From the NCBI RefSeq assembly GCF_014137975.1, contig NZ_JACGWZ010000004.1, forward strand, positions 372,001 through 436,000: a stretch of 64,000 nt of DNA, in the 5' to 3' direction. Every line of letters begins with the position of its first letter. Position 1 is the first letter of the stretch. The stretch comes from Halosaccharopolyspora lacisalsi. Lineage in GTDB: Bacteria > Actinomycetota > Actinomycetes > Mycobacteriales > Pseudonocardiaceae. The notes beneath the pieces were generated by a model. It was not told the DNA's origin. It saw nothing but the letters and a program-made list of their open reading frames with translations, and ran no database searches. Below are positions 60,496-64,000 of the stretch, in pieces. The position numbers and the translations under genes were made by a program.

Positions 60496-61617
60496 TCACG
60501 GTGCGGGAAGAGCACCGAGCGTGGCGATGGTGTTCCGGTGCCGCTCGGCGGTGCCGAGGGTGAGTTGCGAGCTCTTGGCCCGCCCCAGGTACAGGTGCGC
60601 CGGATGCTCCCAGGTCATGCCGATCCCGCCGTGCAGCTGGAGGTGTTCCTCGGCGGCGAGCACGACGAGGTCGCAGCAGTAGGACTGGGCCACCGCCACG
60701 GAAATCCCGGCTTCCTCGGAGCTCCCGGTGAGGGCGTCGGCGGCGTCTCGGGCGACCGCGCGTGCGGTGCTGATCCCGGCCCACAGGTCGGCCAGTCGGT
60801 GCTTGACGGCCTGGAACGAACCGACGGCACGTCCGAACTGGTACCGCGTGCGTACGTAGTCCACGGTGGAGTCGAGGCAGTGCTGGGCCAGGCCGACCTG
60901 CTCGGAGGCCAGCACTCCCGCGGCGGTGGTCAGGGCGTGGTGCAGCGCCCGTTCGGCGCGCGGTCCGGTCGCCACTCGGGGGGCGGGGACGCGGTCCAGT
61001 TCCAGCGTTCCGATGCGGCGGGTGAGGTCCAGCGGTGTGATCGGCGTGCGCGTGACACCGGGAGCGGACGAATCGAGCAGGTACAGTCCCGGACCGTCCT
61101 CGCCGATGGCGGGCACCACGGCCTTGTCGGCCACCTCGAGGTCCACCACCGTGGGCACGGTGCCGCTCAACGTCGCGTCCTGCGCTCGGACCGACTCCGG
61201 GAAGGGGTCGTCCGGGGCGGTGGTCAGCGGCACGGCCACGGTCCCGACGGCGGAACCGGTCGCCAACGTGGTCACGGCCTCGGAGGCGACGGAGGCCTCC
61301 GAGCACGCCAGCAGGGCGCTCGTGGCCATGACGGCGCTGCCCAGTAACGGCACCGGTGCGACGCTGCTGCCCAGCTCCTCGGCGAGCACGGCCAGTTCAC
61401 GAGGCCCCGCCCCGGCTCCGCCGAGCTCCTCGGGCACCAGCAGTCCGGTGACGCCGAGGTCGGTGGCCAGCGTGGACCACAGCTGTCGGTCGTAGGGGTG
61501 CTCGCTCTCGCAGCGGGCCAGCACCGCCGTCCAGTCGCAGCGGTCCCGCAGCAGGCTGCGCACGCTGTCGCGCAGCTCCTGCTCGACCTCGCCGTAGAGC
61601 AGGTTCGGTGAGCTCAT
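60496..61617 (-). CDS. Acyl-CoA dehydrogenase, small-subunit-like (FadE type)
   Basis: This is a 373-residue acyl-CoA dehydrogenase-fold protein of the diverged type that pairs with a second dehydrogenase in actinobacterial steroid and fatty-acid clusters. ATDLGVTGLLVPEELGGAGA and the C-terminal VDYVRTRYQFGRAVGSFQAV and LQLHGGIGMTWEHPAHLYLG are conserved. The middle domain is low in homology. The catalytic Glu position is not obvious, so it may be the non-catalytic partner of a heteromer. ATG 61617 overlaps the stop of the next dehydrogenase (ATGA), consistent with a heteromeric enzyme. Confidence 0.85.
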   Translation of the reverse strand: MSSPNLLYGEVEQELRDSVRSLLRDRCDWTAVLARCESEHPYDRQLWSTLATDLGVTGLLVPEELGGAGAGPRELAVLAEELGSSVAPVPLLGSAVMATSALLACSEASVASEAVTTLATGSAVGTVAVPLTTAPDDPFPESVRAQDATLSGTVPTVVDLEVADKAVVPAIGEDGPGLYLLDSSAPGVTRTPITPLDLTRRIGTLELDRVPAPRVATGPRAERALHHALTTAAGVLASEQVGLAQHCLDSTVDYVRTRYQFGRAVGSFQAVKHRLADLWAGISTARAVARDAADALTGSSEEAGISVAVAQSYCCDLVVLAAEEHLQLHGGIGMTWEHPAHLYLGRAKSSQLTLGTAERHRNTIATLGALPAP

Positions 61618-62795
61618 CGGGGCAGCTCCTTCCACGGCACGTCCTTGTCGGTGCGTGGCTCGGCGGGCAGTCCGAGCACTCGTTCGGCGATGATGTTGCG
61701 CAGGATCTCGGAGGTGCCGCCCTCGATGGAGTTGCCCTTGGCCCGCAGGTAGCGGTACCCGGGGCTCCGCGAGGTCAGCTCGGTGCTGTCGGGGCGACGC
61801 AGGCTCCAGTCGTCGTAGGACAGGCCCTGCTGGGAGAGCAGTTCCAGCTCGAAGCCGGAGATCAGCTGGTTCAACCTGGCGAAGGCGAGCTTGGCCGCCG
61901 ATCCCTCCGGCCCCGGCTGACCGGCCACGAGCTGCTGACGGAGCCGTTCGCTGGTCACCCGGGCGGCCTCGGACTCCACCCACAGTCGCAGCAGGCGCTC
62001 GTGCAGCCCCGGGGTGCGCAGCTCCGGGCGTTGCCGCCAGGTCTCGGACACGATGCCGATCATCCCCTGCTCGCGGGCGGTGTTGCCGCCTCCGATGGCC
62101 ACGCGCTCGTTCATCAGCGTGTCCATCGCGATGCGCCACCCCTGGCCGACCTCACCGAGGCGCTGGGAGTCCGGAATCCGGGCCCCGGACAGGAACACCT
62201 CGTTGAACTCCGCCTCACCGGTGATCTGGCGCAGCGGGCGTACCTCCACGCCCGGATCCGTCATGTCGCAGAGGAAGTACGTCAGCCCCTTGTGCTTGGG
62301 CGCGCCCGGGGCCGTGCGGGCCACGAGGATGGCCCAGCGAGCCGTGTGCGCCAGCGAGGTCCACACCTTCTGCCCGTCGAGGACCCACTCGTCGCCCTCG
62401 CGGACCGCCCGCGTGGACAGCGCGGCCAGATCGGAGCCCGCCCCCGGCTCGCTGAACAGTTGGCACCAGGTTTCCTCGCCGGTCCACAGCGGCCGCAGGA
62501 AACGCCGCCGTTGTTCCTCGGTGCCGTGTCCCAGGATCGTCGGGGCCGCCATCCCGAGCCCGATGGTGTTGGTGAGCGGATCGTTGTCCGGCGCTCCCGT
62601 GGCGGCGAACTCCTCGTCCACGACGGTTTGCAGTGCCCTGGGAGCGTCGATCCCGCCGAGACCGACGGGGTAGTGCACCCAGGCGAGTCCGGCGTCGAAG
62701 CGCGCGCGCAGGAAATCCAGCCGGTCGGTCCCGGCCGGGTCGTGTTCGGACAGGAACCGACGTACGCGCGTGCGCAGCTCGTCGGCATCGACCAT
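61614..62795 (-). CDS. Acyl-CoA dehydrogenase (large partner)
   Basis: This is a 393-residue acyl-CoA dehydrogenase. WCQLFSEPGAGSDLAALSTR and DEWVLDGQKVWTSLAHTARW form the FAD strand region, NEVFLSGARIPDSQRLGEVG follows, and SPGYRYLRAKGNSIEGGTSE is the C-terminal motif with the Glu base. It is coupled by a 4-bp overlap to the smaller dehydrogenase downstream, as in known alpha2beta2 FadE pairs. The 30-bp gap to the upstream gene keeps it within one operon. Confidence 0.9.
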   Translation of the reverse strand: MVDADELRTRVRRFLSEHDPAGTDRLDFLRARFDAGLAWVHYPVGLGGIDAPRALQTVVDEEFAATGAPDNDPLTNTIGLGMAAPTILGHGTEEQRRRFLRPLWTGEETWCQLFSEPGAGSDLAALSTRAVREGDEWVLDGQKVWTSLAHTARWAILVARTAPGAPKHKGLTYFLCDMTDPGVEVRPLRQITGEAEFNEVFLSGARIPDSQRLGEVGQGWRIAMDTLMNERVAIGGGNTAREQGMIGIVSETWRQRPELRTPGLHERLLRLWVESEAARVTSERLRQQLVAGQPGPEGSAAKLAFARLNQLISGFELELLSQQGLSYDDWSLRRPDSTELTSRSPGYRYLRAKGNSIEGGTSEILRNIIAERVLGLPAEPRTDKDVPWKELPR

Positions 62796-62825
62796 GATCG
62801 ACTCCTTGCGTTGTCGGTCCGACGG

Positions 62826-64000
62826 TCAGGCGTGCTTCTTCAGTTCCCTGCGTGCCAGCGAACGGCGGTGCACCTCGTCGGGACCGTCCACGATGTGCAG
62901 TGTCCTGGCGTTGGCGTAGAGGTTGGCCAGCGGGAAGTCCTGGCTGACCCCGGCACCACCGTGAGCCTGGATCGCACGGTCGATCACCCAGGTGGCCATC
63001 TCGGGAACCGAGACCTTGATCGCCTGGATCTCTGTGTGCGCGCCCTTGTTGCCCACCGTGTCCATCAACCACGCCGTCTTGAGCACCAGCAACCGCGTCG
63101 TCTCGATCCTGATGCGCGCTTCTGCGATCCAGTGCCGCACCATCCCCTGATCGGCCAGGGGGCCGCCGAAGGCCTCGCGTTCGGACACCCGCCGGCACAT
63201 CAGGTCCAGCGCTCGTTCGGCCATCCCGATGGCCCGCATGCAGTGGTGGATGCGTCCCGGTCCCAGACGTGCCTGAGCGATCGCGAAGCCTTCGCCCTCC
63301 CCGGAGATGATGTTCGAGGCGGGAACCCGCACGTCGTGGAACTCGATCTCGGCGTGGCCGCCGTGGTCTCCGTCGGTGTAGCCGAAGACGTGCATCCCCC
63401 GCTTGATCTCGACCCCGGGAGTGTCGGCGGGCACCAGGACCATGCTCTGCTGCCGGTGCCGCTCGGCGTCGGGATCGGTCTTGCCCATGACGATCAGAAT
63501 CCGGCAGTCGGGACTCATGGCGCCGGAGGACCACCACTTGCGGCCGTTGACGACGTACTCGTCGCCGTCGCGCTCGATGCGGGTGGAGATGTTGGTGGCG
63601 TCCGAGGAGGCCACGTCCGGCTCGGTCATGCAGAACGCCGAGCGGATCTCCCCCTCCAGCAGCGGTGTGAGCCACCGCTCGCGCTGCCGCTGATCGCCGA
63701 ACATCGACAGCACTTCCATGTTGCCGGTGTCCGGCGCCGAGCAGTTGAGCGCTTCCGGAGCCAGGCGCGGACTGCGACCGGTGATCTCGGCCAGCGGTGC
63801 GTACTGCAGATTGCTCAGACCGGCACCGTGCTCGCCGGGCAGGAAGAGGTTCCACAGTCCTCGACCGCGGGCCGCGCCCTTGAGCTCCTCCACGACCGGT
63901 GGTGTGGCCCAGGGGTTCTCGGCCGCGGCCACCTGTTCGGCCAGCACGGATTCGGCCGGGTACACGTGGGTGTCCATGAAATCCGTGAGCTGCTCGCGCA
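62826..64000 (-). CDS. Acyl-CoA dehydrogenase, ACAD10/11-like (5' end outside window)
   Basis: This is at least 391 residues of an acyl-CoA dehydrogenase similar to the ACAD10/11 group. [40 protein letters not shown] and [20 protein letters not shown] are in place, and the end reads [20 protein letters not shown] then [20 protein letters not shown]. There is an in-frame ATG at 63977, but the frame continues upstream as [16 protein letters not shown], matching the usual family N-terminus, so the true start is probably beyond base 64000. First visible gene of the leftward operon. Confidence 0.9.
   Translation of the reverse strand, partial: REQLTDFMDTHVYPAESVLAEQVAAAENPWATPPVVEELKGAARGRGLWNLFLPGEHGAGLSNLQYAPLAEITGRSPRLAPEALNCSAPDTGNMEVLSMFGDQRQRERWLTPLLEGEIRSAFCMTEPDVASSDATNISTRIERDGDEYVVNGRKWWSSGAMSPDCRILIVMGKTDPDAERHRQQSMVLVPADTPGVEIKRGMHVFGYTDGDHGGHAEIEFHDVRVPASNIISGEGEGFAIAQARLGPGRIHHCMRAIGMAERALDLMCRRVSEREAFGGPLADQGMVRHWIAEARIRIETTRLLVLKTAWLMDTVGNKGAHTEIQAIKVSVPEMATWVIDRAIQAHGGAGVSQDFPLANLYANARTLHIVDGPDEVHRRSLARRELKKHA

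Overview
The window is high-GC DNA with strongly GC-biased third codon positions and frequent GTG starts. The order tRNA - ANTAR response regulator - polA - rpsA - coaE(-grpB fusion) - uvrB is conserved in Actinomycetota including Mycobacterium and Streptomyces. Together with the catabolic gene families present, this points to a filamentous actinomycete, most likely of the Pseudonocardiales/Actinopolyspora type. The genus is inference.

Region 1 (1-9.8 kb) is metabolic: the end of a sarcosine oxidase operon (soxA partial, soxG), a ferredoxin-reductase-type flavoprotein divergent from an IclR regulator with a palindromic operator candidate, a GNAT enzyme, a TPP-dependent pyruvate-oxidase-like enzyme, an enolase-superfamily enzyme, and a shredded GAF/PAS/EAL signalling gene.

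Region 2 (9.8-17.4 kb) is accessory. About 160 bp of sequence, including the 3' half of a tRNA with anticodon CAA, occurs at 10678-10837 and again, joined to the intact tRNA gene, at 17234-17426. A diverged third copy lies at 13.65 kb. Between them are a PAS-GGDEF-EAL gene, a frameshifted two-domain GntR regulator, a NUDIX hydrolase, the C-terminal stubs of an XRE/TPR regulator and of a tyrosine recombinase fused at a deletion scar, and a membrane protein with nine 11-residue repeats. I read this as a decayed, possibly composite, tRNA-integrated element.

Region 3 (17.4-33.5 kb) is the conserved core: pdtaR-like regulator, hotdog thioesterase, polA, a VOC protein, a YhgE/Pip membrane protein with an ABC-like partner lacking the Walker lysine, a GNAT and a methyltransferase, rpsA, coaE, two tandem DUF402-like genes and uvrB.

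Region 4 (33.5-50 kb) holds a WYL regulator divergent from a berberine-bridge-type flavoprotein; a LysR-headed five-gene CoA catabolic operon (CoA transferase, crotonase, acetoacetate-decarboxylase-like, 3-hydroxyacyl-CoA dehydrogenase, glutaryl-CoA-dehydrogenase-like); an ABC-2 permease paired with an unusual secreted-hydrolase/ABC-ATPase fusion; terC behind a yybP-ykoY-type manganese riboswitch; a RES/Xre-type toxin-antitoxin pair; and a secreted GH18 chitinase.

Region 5 (50-64 kb) is acyl and alcohol catabolism. A TetR regulator appears to control an acyl-CoA synthetase, two SDRs, itself and a quinone-oxidoreductase-like gene through three near-identical 14-bp palindromes. Next come a doubly frameshifted GMC oxidoreductase, an aldehyde dehydrogenase, a 69-residue membrane protein and an NCS1 permease, then a convergent MaoC/acyl-CoA dehydrogenase operon that runs off the window.
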